Assembly: GCF_010731635.1 (NCBI RefSeq)
Contig: NZ_AP022583.1
Location: forward strand, 3,782,001-3,846,000
DNA: 64,000 bases
Source of the DNA: Mycobacterium noviomagense
Lineage (GTDB): Bacteria; Actinomycetota; Actinomycetes; Mycobacteriales; Mycobacteriaceae
Reading direction: 5' to 3'
Shown: positions 38,334 through 46,966 of the stretch, one piece after another
How positions within the stretch are numbered: the stretch's first letter is position 1
How the letters are laid out: the number at the start of each line of letters is the position of its first letter
Notes under the pieces: model-generated
Databases searched by the model: none
The model's input: only the letters and a program-made list of their open reading frames with translations
Told to the model about the DNA's origin: nothing
Program-made: the position numbers and the translations under genes

Positions 38334-41108
38334 ATGCAGCGAAACGGCGAGCACCCAAGGCGGCTTCGGGTTTCCGCCTTGGCCGCGGTAGCCAACCCGT
38401 CGTACTCGCGTATCGACACCTGGAACCTGTTGGACGACGCCTGCCGTCAGCTCGCCGAATTCAGCCGCGCCGGGGTGGACACCGGCCACCAGGCCGCGCG
38501 GGTGAAGCGCCTGCTCAATCGCCTCGGTGCATACGAGCGCTACTGGCTGTACCCGGGCGCGGCCAACGTCGAGGCGTTCCGCGGCTATCTCGCCAACGGT
38601 GCAACGGTGCGGCTGTCCGACGAGGTGTCGCTGGCCGTCCGGTTGCTCTCCGAATACGGCGATCGCGCAGCGCTTTTCGACACCTCTGCGCCGCTGGCCG
38701 ATCAGGAGCTGGTAGCGCGGGCCAAACGACAGCACTTCTACACCGTTTTGCTCGCCGATGATTGGCCGGCCGAGGCTCCCGACAGCCTCGCCGAGGCGCT
38801 GCGAGCGCTGCGCGACCCGGCCGACGACGTGCAGTTCGAATTGCTCGTCGTGGCCAGCATCGAGGACGCCGTCACCGCCGTCGCGCTCAACGGCGAGATC
38901 CAGGCGGCGATCATCCGCCACGACCTGCCGCTGCGCTCCCGCGACCGGTTGCCGTTGATGACCACGCTGCTGGGTCCCGGTGACGACGAGGCTTCGCACG
39001 ATCGCAGTTACGACTGGATCGAATGCGGCGAGTGGATCCGCGAGTTGCGGCCGCACATCGACTTGTATCTGCTCACCGACGAGTCGATCGCCGCCGAAAC
39101 CGAGGACGAACCCGACGTCTACGACCGCACCTTCTACCGGCTCAACGACGTCACCGACCTGTACAGCACGGTGCTGGCCGGCATCCGAACTCGTTTCGCC
39201 ACACCGTTTTTCGATGCGCTGCGCGCTTACGCAGCGGCACCGGTCGGGCAGTTCCACGCGCTTCCCGTCGCGCGCGGCGCCAGCATCTTCAACTCCAAGT
39301 CCTTACAAGACATGGGCGAGTTCTACGGACGCAACATCTTCATGGCCGAGACGTCGTGCACGTCAGGTGGACTGGACTCGCTGCTCGACCCGCACGGCAC
39401 CATCAAAGTGGCGATGGACAAAGCCGCGATCACCTGGTGCGCCAACCAGACGTATTTCGTCACCAACGGAACCTCGACCGCCAACAAGATCGTCGTTCAA
39501 GCCCTGACCCGGCCGGGCGACATCGTTCTCATCGACCGCAACTGCCACAAGTCGCATCACTACGGCTTGGTGCTGGCCGGGGCATACCCGATGTACCTGG
39601 ACGCCTATCCACTGCAGCCGTTCGCCATCTACGGGGCGGTGTCCCTCGAGACGATCAAGAAGGCGCTGCTGGACCTCGAGGCCGCCGGACAGCTGGACCG
39701 GGTACGCATGCTGCTGCTCACCAACTGCACTTTCGACGGCGTCGTCTACAACCCCCGCCGCGTGATGGAGGAGGTGCTGGCGATCAAGCCGGACATCTGC
39801 TTTCTGTGGGACGAGGCCTGGTACGCGTTCGCCACCGCGGTGCCGTGGGCGCGGCAGCGCACCGCGATGATCGCCGCCGAGCAACTCGAATCGATGTTGT
39901 CGTCACCGGCCTACGCCAAGGAATACCGCAAGTGGCGTGCCTCGATGGAGGGCGTTGAGCGCGCCGAATGGGGGCGGCGCCGGCTGCTTCCCGACCCCAC
40001 CCGCGCGCGGGTCCGGGTGTACGCGACGCATTCGACGCACAAGTCGCTGTCGGCGCTTCGGCAGGCGTCGATGATCCACATCCGCGACCAAGACTTCAAA
40101 GCGCTCACCCGAGATTCGTTCGGTGAGGCGTTTTTGACGCACACCTCCACGTCGCCCAACCAACAACTGCTGGCGTCGCTGGATCTGGCGCGCCGGCAGG
40201 TCGACATGGAAGGTTTCCAGCTGGTCCGCTACGTCTACAACATGGCGCTGGTGTTCCGCCATCGCGTCCGCAAAGACCGGTTGATCAGCAAGTGGTTTCG
40301 CATCCTCGACGAATCCGACCTGGTGCCAGACGAATTCCGGACTTCGACGGTCAGCTCGTACCGCCAGGTCAGGCAGGGCGCGCTGGCGGAGTGGAACGAG
40401 GCCTGGCGCTCCGATCAGTTCGTGCTCGACCCGACGCGGGTCACTTTGTTCGTCGGTAAGACCGGGATGACCGGATACGAGTTCCGCGAGAAGATCTTGA
40501 TGGAGCGGTTCGGGATCCAGATTAACAAGACGTCGATCAACAGTGTGCTGTTGATCTTCACGATCGGCGTCACCTGGTCGAGCGTGCATTACCTGCTCGA
40601 TGTGCTGCGTCGGGTAGCCACCGATTTCGAGCGCAGCCAGGGCGCGGCCAGTAAAGAGGATCGGATCCTGCAGCAGCGCCGGGTAGCGGAGATCACCGAG
40701 AATCTGCCGGCGCTGCCCGACTTCAGCGAGTTCGACGGCGCGTTCCGTCCCGACGGCGCCTGCGCGTTCGGCGACATGCGTTCGGCTTTCTACGCCGGCT
40801 ATGAAGAGTCCGACCGCGAACACGTCCAGCTCGGTGCGGCCGGCCGGCGGCTCGCCCGCGGAAAGACGTTGGTCTCCACCACGTTTGTGGTGCCCTACCC
40901 GCCCGGTTTCCCGGTGCTGGTGCCCGGCCAGGTGATTTCCAAGCAGATTCTGTATTTCCTGGCCGAGCTCGACGTGAAGGAAATCCACGGCTACAACCCC
41001 GAGCTTGGGTTGTCGGTCTTCACCGAAGCATCGCTCAAGCGGATGGCCGCCGCCCGCCAGGCGGTTGCCGCGGCTGCGCCGCAGGGAACGGCAGCCGTTG
41101 TCGGATAA
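38334..41108 (+). CDS. Orn/Lys/Arg-type PLP decarboxylase, large form (Rv2531c-like)
   Basis: A 924-residue protein with a receiver-like or wing N-terminal region of about 300 residues, then a fold-type I PLP decarboxylase core. That core includes MAETSCTSGGLDSLLDPHG, the NGTSTANKIVVQAL segment, DRNCHKSHHYGLVLAGA, LTNCTFDGVVYNPRRV, and the Schiff-base Lys570 in ATHSTHKSLSALRQASM. The C-terminal substrate domain ends VSTTFVVPYPPGFPVLVPGQVIS. The family decarboxylates ornithine, lysine or arginine to polyamines or diamines; which one is not decidable from sequence. The start is ATG 38334; the frame is open upstream to 38160 but overlaps the previous gene. Confidence 0.92.
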   Translation: MQRNGEHPRRLRVSALAAVANPSYSRIDTWNLLDDACRQLAEFSRAGVDTGHQAARVKRLLNRLGAYERYWLYPGAANVEAFRGYLANGATVRLSDEVSLAVRLLSEYGDRAALFDTSAPLADQELVARAKRQHFYTVLLADDWPAEAPDSLAEALRALRDPADDVQFELLVVASIEDAVTAVALNGEIQAAIIRHDLPLRSRDRLPLMTTLLGPGDDEASHDRSYDWIECGEWIRELRPHIDLYLLTDESIAAETEDEPDVYDRTFYRLNDVTDLYSTVLAGIRTRFATPFFDALRAYAAAPVGQFHALPVARGASIFNSKSLQDMGEFYGRNIFMAETSCTSGGLDSLLDPHGTIKVAMDKAAITWCANQTYFVTNGTSTANKIVVQALTRPGDIVLIDRNCHKSHHYGLVLAGAYPMYLDAYPLQPFAIYGAVSLETIKKALLDLEAAGQLDRVRMLLLTNCTFDGVVYNPRRVMEEVLAIKPDICFLWDEAWYAFATAVPWARQRTAMIAAEQLESMLSSPAYAKEYRKWRASMEGVERAEWGRRRLLPDPTRARVRVYATHSTHKSLSALRQASMIHIRDQDFKALTRDSFGEAFLTHTSTSPNQQLLASLDLARRQVDMEGFQLVRYVYNMALVFRHRVRKDRLISKWFRILDESDLVPDEFRTSTVSSYRQVRQGALAEWNEAWRSDQFVLDPTRVTLFVGKTGMTGYEFREKILMERFGIQINKTSINSVLLIFTIGVTWSSVHYLLDVLRRVATDFERSQGAASKEDRILQQRRVAEITENLPALPDFSEFDGAFRPDGACAFGDMRSAFYAGYEESDREHVQLGAAGRRLARGKTLVSTTFVVPYPPGFPVLVPGQVISKQILYFLAELDVKEIHGYNPELGLSVFTEASLKRMAAARQAVAAAAPQGTAAVVG

Positions 41109-41112
41109 GGGC

Positions 41113-42141
41113 CTACAGCGCGTCCAAGAGACGGTCGAGGTCGGCCTCGGTGTTGTACAGGTGGAACCCGACGCGCACCCCGCCTGCGCGCACGGCTGCG
41201 CGGATACCGGCCTGTTGCAACGCGTCAGCCGAGTGGTTGCCAGGGATGGAGACGATCGCGGAATCCACGGGCGCAAGCTGCAATTCGGTCCGCAGCCGGT
41301 TCGCCAGGCCCACGGTGTGCGCTTGGACGGCGGCCCGATCCAGCGAGGCGAGCCAGGGCAGCGACCGCCCCGCGCCGAGCAGGCTGAACCACGCCGGCCA
41401 CAAGTCGAACCGCCGGGCGTCGCCGGCCAGCCGCATCGGCAGCCCGTACAGCGACGACCATAAGTCTTCTGCGGCAAAGGGATTCGCCATGTGCGGGACC
41501 AACGTGCCGGACATCCGGTCGCTCAACGACATCCACGCCACACCGCGCGGGCCCAGCAGCCATTTGTAGCTCGCTCCGACCGCGGCGTCGGCCCAGGACA
41601 GCTCGACGTCCATCCAGCCCAGCGCCTGCACCGCGTCGATCACCGTGAGGGTGCCGGCACCGGCGATGCTGCGGCGCAACGAGTCGACGTCAAGGAGGGC
41701 GCCGTCGGCGGACTGCACGAGGCTGACGGCGATCACGTCGAAGTCTGCGGCGCTGTCCTCGAGTCGGCCCCGCGGCAACTCGGTGACGGTGACACCGCGA
41801 GCTGCTTGTGCCACGAACGGGAAAACGACGCTGGTGTATTCACCGCGAAAGGTGGCCACCCGACTGCCGTCCGGTATCGACGCAGCGATCAGACCGATCA
41901 GAGAAGAGGTGCTGCTGCCGACGGCTATCCGGTGCTGGTCCGTCCCGGTCAGTGCGGCATACGCCGCTCGGCTCGCGGCCATCAGCTCGATGAACGTGCT
42001 CACCTCGAGGCTGCCGTGCTGCCAGGAGTCGATGCAGTCGCGCAGCGCCTCGGCGACAAACCGCGGCGGCACACCATAGGTTGCGGTGTCCAGGAATCCG
42101 TCGGCGCCGTCGAACTCGGCGCCGAAAGCCTCGCGTGTCAC
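41113..42141 (-). CDS. Class V aminotransferase (cysteine desulfurase-like fold)
   Basis: A 342-residue PLP enzyme. The cofactor sites are visible: SSTSSLIG near residue 77, Asp169 in TVIDAVQALGWMDV, and the Schiff-base Lys193 in GASYKWLLGPRG. The length is slightly short for the family, and the sequence lacks the long active-site Cys loop of IscS/SufS desulfurases, so a transaminase or lyase (isopenicillin-epimerase or kynureninase-like) is more likely than a desulfurase. It converges on the decarboxylase gene with a four-base gap. The substrate is not assignable. Confidence 0.86.
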   Translation of the reverse strand: MTREAFGAEFDGADGFLDTATYGVPPRFVAEALRDCIDSWQHGSLEVSTFIELMAASRAAYAALTGTDQHRIAVGSSTSSLIGLIAASIPDGSRVATFRGEYTSVVFPFVAQAARGVTVTELPRGRLEDSAADFDVIAVSLVQSADGALLDVDSLRRSIAGAGTLTVIDAVQALGWMDVELSWADAAVGASYKWLLGPRGVAWMSLSDRMSGTLVPHMANPFAAEDLWSSLYGLPMRLAGDARRFDLWPAWFSLLGAGRSLPWLASLDRAAVQAHTVGLANRLRTELQLAPVDSAIVSIPGNHSADALQQAGIRAAVRAGGVRVGFHLYNTEADLDRLLDAL

Positions 42142-42211
42142 TCCACCACCTTTGCGTATTCGTGCCGGCTGTCACACGCTGGGCCGCCAGACCGCCACCC
42201 GTGGGTGTGCC

Positions 42212-42435
42212 ATGGCCCGGCGCCTCGAGCGCTACGGCGTCAAGTTCGAAGAAGACCCTATGTGGCCCAGCCCAAAACCGCGGCCAAGCTGTCGATCGCA
42301 GTACGCACCTTCGAGCGCATGCGCGCAGAGATCGCCGAGATGGGGGCAGGCATACCACACGAGCTGATGCGCGCCGTCTTGAGGGAGGTAGTGTCCGCGG
42401 TGGATTCGGCGACCACTGAAGTGAGGAAGTACCCG
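42212..42435 (+). pseudogene. Small helical ORF, probably frameshifted
   Basis: An ATG at 42212 opens a plausible small protein (MARRLERYGVKFEEDPM). It then runs into an unlikely Pro/Arg/Ser-rich sequence. In the neighbouring frame, from a GTG at 42262, a well-formed helical sequence appears (KTAAKLSIAVRTFERMRAEIAEMGAGIPHELMRAVLREVVSAVDSATTEVRK). It has no stop before the ParB-like start at 42436. Either a -1 shift near 42258-42263 joins the two parts, or translation starts at 42262 and fuses with the ParB-like protein. I do not recognise the family. Confidence 0.4.
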
Positions 42436-42828
42436 ATGCCTGAGGTGAAATGGCTCGACGGGCCTGAGGAGCACGACTTTCCCGCCGCCGCCGACTATCT
42501 TGCCCTGCTTGCCGATCCGCAAACGGTCACCACGCTCACGGACGAGCTGCGCGCCGGATCGATCGTGCACAAGAAGGCCAAAGACATCCTTCGTGCTGCG
42601 CGGCTACGGCTGCTTCCCGTCGACAATCCCCACGTAGCCTCCGACTTGTCCAAAATCAAAAAGGGCCATCCGCTGTCGCCCATTCTTCTGATCCGCGGCG
42701 ACTTACAGACCGGCGTTCCGGTGCAAATCGCAGATGGCTACCACCGGGTGTGCGCCAGCTACCACACCGATGAGAACACCGACATTCCGGTCATCATCGC
42801 GGTAGCGAACCGCCGCGCGACCCGGTGA
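42436..42828 (+). CDS. ParB-nuclease-fold-like small protein
   Basis: A 130-residue protein beginning MPEVKWLDGPEEHDFPAAADYLALL, with HKKAKDILRAARLRLL and, near the end, HPLSPILLIRGDLQTGVPVQIADGYHRVCASYH. The last stretch resembles the ParB/Srx motif (DGYHR in place of GERR), so nucleotide binding is possible. The ATG at 42436 has a GAGGAAG ribosome site seven bases upstream, which decides this start, although the same frame is open back to 42262. I remember similar unattached proteins across actinobacteria, but no function is established. Confidence 0.72.
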   Translation: MPEVKWLDGPEEHDFPAAADYLALLADPQTVTTLTDELRAGSIVHKKAKDILRAARLRLLPVDNPHVASDLSKIKKGHPLSPILLIRGDLQTGVPVQIADGYHRVCASYHTDENTDIPVIIAVANRRATR

Positions 42829-43024
42829 CCTACCCGTTACGAATGCATCCAGCGTGAGCCTGTGGCGAAAAATCCGCCGAGGTTTCGCAGTGGCTAGACA
42901 CTTGACGCAATAGGCAACCGAGGCCACAGGCGGTTAGGCGTCCCCGCGACGCGCGGCGAAGCTAATGACATCAGCGTCCAATTACGGCAATTTGTTGCCC
43001 TCGGACTGACTACGCTTGCCTAGC

Positions 43025-43591
43025 GTGACGATTTCGGGCGGCTCAACCAATCCCCGCCTGAAAGTGGACGACTGGATCCAGACCGGTTTCCGACTCCTCG
43101 CGGAAGAGGGCATCAAGGCCCTCACGATCGATCGGCTGTGCCGCCGCCTGGGTGTGACCAGAGGCAGTTTCTACTGGCATTTCAGCGACATGAAGACCTA
43201 CCGCCGCGCGCTCATCGACACCTGGGCCGCGGTCCGCGACGAGGATCGCGGATTCTTCGACGCGCTCTCCGCAGACCCGCCGCGTCAGCGGCTGTCGCGG
43301 ATGCTGACCGCGATGGTCGGGCCCCGGCACTGGATCCTGGAGCGCGCGATGCGCGAATGGGCTCGCTCGGAGCCCGCCGTAGCGGCTGCGGTCCGTGAAT
43401 CGGACCGCCGGGTGGTGGCCGCGGTGCGCCAGGCGTTCCTCGACGACGGCTTCGACTCCGAAGAGGCTGACATGCGGGCCAACGCCACCTTCGCCGCCGG
43501 CATCGGCTTTCTGCATTTGTCCGGTTCGCGACCGAACCCGCAGGCCGCCGGGCACCGCGAGCGGTTCTTGGAAGTGATGCTGCGCCACTAG
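43025..43591 (+). CDS. TetR-family transcriptional regulator
   Basis: A 188-residue regulator. The N-terminal TetR helix-turn-helix is seen at about residues 12-57: DDWIQTGFRLLAEEGIKALTIDRLCRRLGVTRGSFYWHFSDMKTYRRAL. The C-terminal all-helical ligand-binding domain includes REWARSEPAVAAAVRESDRRVVAAVRQAF. The GTG at 43025 is preferred; a TTG at 43016 is also in frame. The 196 bases upstream hold no ORF and should contain its promoter. No neighbouring gene is divergent from it at close range, so its target is unclear. Confidence 0.9.
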   Translation: MTISGGSTNPRLKVDDWIQTGFRLLAEEGIKALTIDRLCRRLGVTRGSFYWHFSDMKTYRRALIDTWAAVRDEDRGFFDALSADPPRQRLSRMLTAMVGPRHWILERAMREWARSEPAVAAAVRESDRRVVAAVRQAFLDDGFDSEEADMRANATFAAGIGFLHLSGSRPNPQAAGHRERFLEVMLRH

Positions 43592-43634
43592 CCGCCCGTC
43601 TCGTCGAAACTGCGCTCACTGCGGTGAAACTGCT

Positions 43635-43664
43635 CGAGCTGCTTGCTAGTTGCCGCGCAGCTCG
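43635..43664. terminator. Candidate bidirectional terminator hairpin
   Basis: A perfect 8-base inverted repeat, CGAGCTGC (43635-43642) and GCAGCTCG (43657-43664), with a 14-base loop lies in the 126-base gap between the convergent TetR and serine hydrolase genes. There is no U-tract, which is common for mycobacterial hairpins. Confidence 0.4.
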
Positions 43665-43717
43665 CTATGGCCGCGGACTCGACAGTGGTCCCGGCATGAT
43701 CTGACTCCCAGTAGGCG

Positions 43718-44956
43718 CTAGAGCCCCAGCGCGCGGTAGGTGCCGCGTACGAATCTCGGTTGCACCGCTTGCAGTTTGGCGCGCGAGGTGTTTCCGGCGA
43801 CTGCAGCCGCGGCGTCCGAGGACAGGGTCGGCAGATTCTGCACCAGATACAGCAGGATCAAATCCGCCGACGGGTCCGCCTGCCACCACGTCCCGTACGC
43901 GCCGGGCCAACTGAACGTCCCCAATCCGCCCGCCCCGAACAGCGGCGCCGATTTCACCGGATCGGTCACCACCGACAGGTTCAACCCGAACCCGCGGCCG
44001 ATCCAGAACGGCGAGCCCAGAAAGGGATGCCGCTTCTGCTCGGCGGTGAGCCGATCGGTGCGCATCGCCCGCGCCGACTCGGCCGAGAGCACCCGCGCCC
44101 CGTCGACCGTGCCGTCGTTCAGCAGCATCTGCGCGAACCGCAGATAGTCGTCGGCGGTCGACCACAATCCGCCGCCAGCGTTGGGAAACGCCGGCGGCGA
44201 CACGTGCGGCGGCCCCATCGCGTCGTGCTGCAGCCGGTCGTCGTCGTCAAGCCGGTACATGGTCGCCGCGCGGGACCGCTTCTCGGGCGGGACGAAAAAG
44301 CCGGTGTCGCGCATACCGAGCGGTTGCAGGATGCGCTCGTCGAGCACCTGGTGAAACGGTTTACCTTCGACCCGCGACACCAGGACACCGACCACGTCGA
44401 TGCCGTGGCTGTAGGTGAGCCGCTCACCGGGCTGGTGCACCAGCGGTAAGGCGGCAAGCGCGGCGAGCCAGGCGTCCGGGCCTTGGCCGAACGGCAGCCG
44501 AACATACGCCCGCGCTATCGGCCCGGTGACCGAGAAGCCGTATGCCAGCCCGCTGGTATGAGTCAGCAGATCTTCGACCAGGATGGCCCGCTGCGCCGGA
44601 TGCGTGCGCTCGAGCGGGCCGTTCGGGTCGTTGAGCACCTGCATGTCGGCGAATTCCGGCAGCCAGCGGGTGATCGGGTCGCGCAACGCCAGCTTGCTCT
44701 CGTCGACCAGGCTCATCGCGGCGGCGACGGTGACCGGCTTGGTCATCGACGCGATACGAAACATGGTGTCGCGCCGCATCGGCAGCCCGGAATCGACATC
44801 ACGATAGCCAATCTCGTTGATCTGCAACATATTTCCGCGCTGCCAGACCACCGTCACCGCACCGGCGAGCAGACCGGCTTCGCAGGCCTCCCGAATGGAA
44901 GCCTGATTGCCGTCGAGATTCACCGGATCAGAATAGTGTGCGCCGCGCGTGGACAA
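43718..44956 (-). CDS. Serine hydrolase, class C beta-lactamase/esterase family
   Basis: A 412-residue protein of the beta-lactamase-related serine hydrolases (LipL/EstB-like esterases). The nucleophile motif SMTK is at residues 70-73, the Tyr motif appears as YSH at 182-184 in ERLTYSHGIDVVG, and LLTHTSGLAYGF is typical of the family. The third motif near FGAGGLGTFSWPGAYGTWW replaces the usual KTG/HTG box with a Gly/Trp-rich loop. The latter favours an esterase over a true beta-lactamase. No signal peptide is evident. It lies five bases from the end of the broken HNH gene on the same strand. A GTG at 44923 is an alternative start. Confidence 0.86.
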   Translation of the reverse strand: MSTRGAHYSDPVNLDGNQASIREACEAGLLAGAVTVVWQRGNMLQINEIGYRDVDSGLPMRRDTMFRIASMTKPVTVAAAMSLVDESKLALRDPITRWLPEFADMQVLNDPNGPLERTHPAQRAILVEDLLTHTSGLAYGFSVTGPIARAYVRLPFGQGPDAWLAALAALPLVHQPGERLTYSHGIDVVGVLVSRVEGKPFHQVLDERILQPLGMRDTGFFVPPEKRSRAATMYRLDDDDRLQHDAMGPPHVSPPAFPNAGGGLWSTADDYLRFAQMLLNDGTVDGARVLSAESARAMRTDRLTAEQKRHPFLGSPFWIGRGFGLNLSVVTDPVKSAPLFGAGGLGTFSWPGAYGTWWQADPSADLILLYLVQNLPTLSSDAAAAVAGNTSRAKLQAVQPRFVRGTYRALGL

Positions 44957-44961
44957 GCCAG

Positions 44962-46252
44962 TCAGGCGGCGTGCAGTTGGGTCAGGGCGATGCCGATTCG
45001 GGTTTCGACTTCGCTGACCATGACCATGAATGCTCCGGGTAGCGGCGGTGCCGTCGAGTGGTAATGCATTCCGGTGGGCGTGGTGAATTCCGCTGTGTGC
45101 CAGCCATTTTCGTCCAATCTGGTGCTGACGTGCCAGCCGGGCGATTCCTTGACGTAGTTGCAGCGCTCACACGAAGCCGAGTCCATTTGCCGCCATGGTC
45201 GGTCCGCCGCGGTGGTGCGGCTGGGCATGGTCGCGGTGCCGGATCGGGGCATCGCAGTAGGGCGTGCGGCATCGCTGATCGCGCAAACCGATGAAGGTGG
45301 CCAGGCCCTTGGGGAAACGGCGCGCCCGCGACTCCATTGCCACTAAAGCGCCGGAGCGGGGATGGCGGTACAGCCTGCGCAGCGTGGCCCGCGACCGGGC
45401 GTCGGTAGCTGCGCCGCTTATCAGATCGCGAGCCACGGCGGCCGGGACCGGGCCATAGCCGTCGATCACCGCTGCGGCACAGTCACCGCCAAATAGCGTC
45501 TCGTCGGAGATGATCAGGTTCACCGCAACCGGTTCGGCTACATCGGCGGGTCGTCCGGTCACGCGTTCCGCCAAGGTGTCGGCCATCACCTGGCCGCGCG
45601 TGCGGCCATCGAACGTCGTGTCTGCCGCCCGCTTGAGCGCCGCGTACACCGAGACGCCCTGCGGAACGGGCAGCAGGGCCGTCACCCAGGTCATGGCGTC
45701 CGGGGCCGGGCGGATTGTCACCGTGCGCTCGGAGGCCGCCTTCGCAGCGCGATCCACCACCGCCTGCGCGTTGAGCCGGTAGGCAATCTCCCGTGCCGCG
45801 GCTGCAATGCGCGCATCACCCATCCCGTCCAATGCGGACATGTCGGCGCACAGCTCGGCATCGAGCGCGCGGCGGTCCTCGACGTCCAAACAGGCCGATT
45901 CCCGCACAATCAACGTGGCCCGCCACTCCGACAACTGCCCGGCCTCCAGCGCGGCGAGCGTGTGCGGCAACTCGTACACCAACGCCTTTGCGAAGCCCAG
46001 GTGCCGCCCGCCCCTCGCGGGCGAATCCCGTCGCGCCAACGCGACCTCGCTGGCCACCCCGCGCCCCCGCTGGTTCGCCGGAATCCCCGCAGCAGCCTCA
46101 TTCGAGCGCCGCAACGCATCCAGCGCCGCGGCCGCCCGCGCTTGACCCGCGGCCGCAGCCGATTTCACCCGCTCCAGCTTGGCGATGCGTGCGATCAGCG
46201 CCGCCTCGTCGGCATGGGGGTCTACTGCCGCCATGGCGTTATCTTCGAACAT
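44962..46252 (-). pseudogene. 13E12-type DUF222/HNH endonuclease gene, frameshifted near the C-terminus
   Basis: Reading from ATG 46252, a DUF222 domain (LERVKSAAAAGQARAAAALDALR through VARDLISGAATDAR) is followed by HNH sequence (RCRTPYCDAPIRHRDHAQPHHRGGPTMAANGLG). It then stops prematurely. The expected continuation, CERCNYVKESPGWHVS through to the stop at 44962, lies in the adjacent frame. One extra base near 45171-45175 explains the break, just after the HNH motif. The protein would otherwise be about 430 residues. A truncated product keeping most of the HNH region could still be made. The start codon lies inside an SOS-box-like palindrome. Confidence 0.82.
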
Positions 46253-46260
46253 AATTTCGA
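46245..46260 (-). promoter_or_regulatory. LexA-type SOS box spanning the start codon of the 13E12-type gene
   Basis: The plus-strand sequence TCGAACATAATTTCGA differs by one base from the mycobacterial LexA consensus TCGAAC-N4-GTTCGA. On the minus strand it contains ATGTTCGA, the first codons (Met-Phe-Glu) of the 13E12-type gene, so LexA binding would cover the translation start. Several 13E12-family genes in M. tuberculosis are reported LexA targets. Confidence 0.72.
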
Positions 46261-46318
46261 ATCATACACGACCCGACCGACACGTTGACCGCAATGCGGG
46301 CCCAGGTGCCGGCAATGC

Positions 46319-46377
46319 TAGGCTGCCGGGCAGTCGACATCCTTTAACGATCCGTCCGGCGAGGCGGAGAAGGAGGT
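46319..46377 (+). promoter_or_regulatory. pyr operon leader: -10-like box, PyrR-binding loop and Shine-Dalgarno
   Basis: TAGGCT at 46319-46324 fits a mycobacterial -10. About 25 bases on, the segment 46341-46369 (CCTTTAACGATCCGTCCGGC then GAGGCGGAG) carries the actinobacterial PyrR-loop pattern, with CCGTCC and GGCGAGGCGG able to form the conserved purine-rich hairpin. The strong AAGGAGGT (46370-46377) is directly adjacent, ten bases before the pyrR ATG. PyrR bound to UMP at this loop is known to block translation in M. smegmatis, so translational repression is expected. Confidence 0.72.
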
Positions 46378-46387
46378 CAAGTCACGC

Positions 46388-46966
46388 ATGGGTGCTGCGG
46401 GCCACGCCGGCTTAGGCAGCGAATCCCGGGAATTGATGTCGGCGGCCGACGTGGGCCGCACCATTTCCCGTATCGCCCATCAGATCATCGAGAAGACCGC
46501 GCTCGACGACACCGGTCGCTCCGGTCCGCGGGTGGTGCTGCTGGGCATCCCCACCCGCGGGGTGACGCTGGCCCAGCGGCTGGCCTCCCGCATCGCCGAG
46601 TTCTCCGGTGTCCATGTCGACCACGGCGCGCTCGACATCACCCTGTACCGCGACGACCTGATGATGCAGCCGCCGCGGCCCCTGGAAGCGACAAGCATTC
46701 CGCCCGGCGGCATCGACGACGCGCTGGTGATCCTGGTCGACGACGTGCTGTACTCCGGGCGCTCGGTGCGCTCGGCGCTCGACGCGCTGCGCGACATCGG
46801 CCGGCCGCGGATCGTGCAGCTGGCGGTACTCGTCGACCGCGGCCACCGCGAGCTGCCACTGCGCGCCGACTACGTCGGCAAGAACGTGCCGACCTCTCGC
46901 AGCGAGAGTGTGCACGTACTGCTGAGCGAACACGACGGTCGCGACGGGGTGGTGATCTCCCGATGA
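46388..46966 (+). CDS. pyrR: Bifunctional pyr operon regulator/uracil phosphoribosyltransferase PyrR
   Basis: A 192-residue phosphoribosyltransferase-fold RNA-binding protein that senses UMP/UTP versus PRPP. In actinobacteria it represses translation of the pyr operon. The N-terminus has [23 protein letters not shown], and the PRPP loop is [21 protein letters not shown], followed by [27 protein letters not shown] sequence. The RNA-binding basic face is retained. The ATG at 46388 follows the leader described at 46319. The stop overlaps pyrB by ATGA, starting a fully coupled operon. Confidence 0.96.
   Translation: MGAAGHAGLGSESRELMSAADVGRTISRIAHQIIEKTALDDTGRSGPRVVLLGIPTRGVTLAQRLASRIAEFSGVHVDHGALDITLYRDDLMMQPPRPLEATSIPPGGIDDALVILVDDVLYSGRSVRSALDALRDIGRPRIVQLAVLVDRGHRELPLRADYVGKNVPTSRSESVHVLLSEHDGRDGVVISR

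Noticed and set aside
39903..41477. A 524-residue antisense frame over the decarboxylase and aminotransferase ends
   Set aside because: The composition is that of a shadow frame, and both sense genes are fully supported by motifs.
41113..42141. A cysteine desulfurase of the SufS/IscS type
   Set aside because: The PLP lysine motif fits class V aminotransferases broadly, and no active-site Cys loop or suf neighbours are visible.
43718..44956. A true class C beta-lactamase
   Set aside because: SxxK is present, but the KTG/HTG box is replaced and there is no signal peptide, so an esterase-type hydrolase is the safer call.
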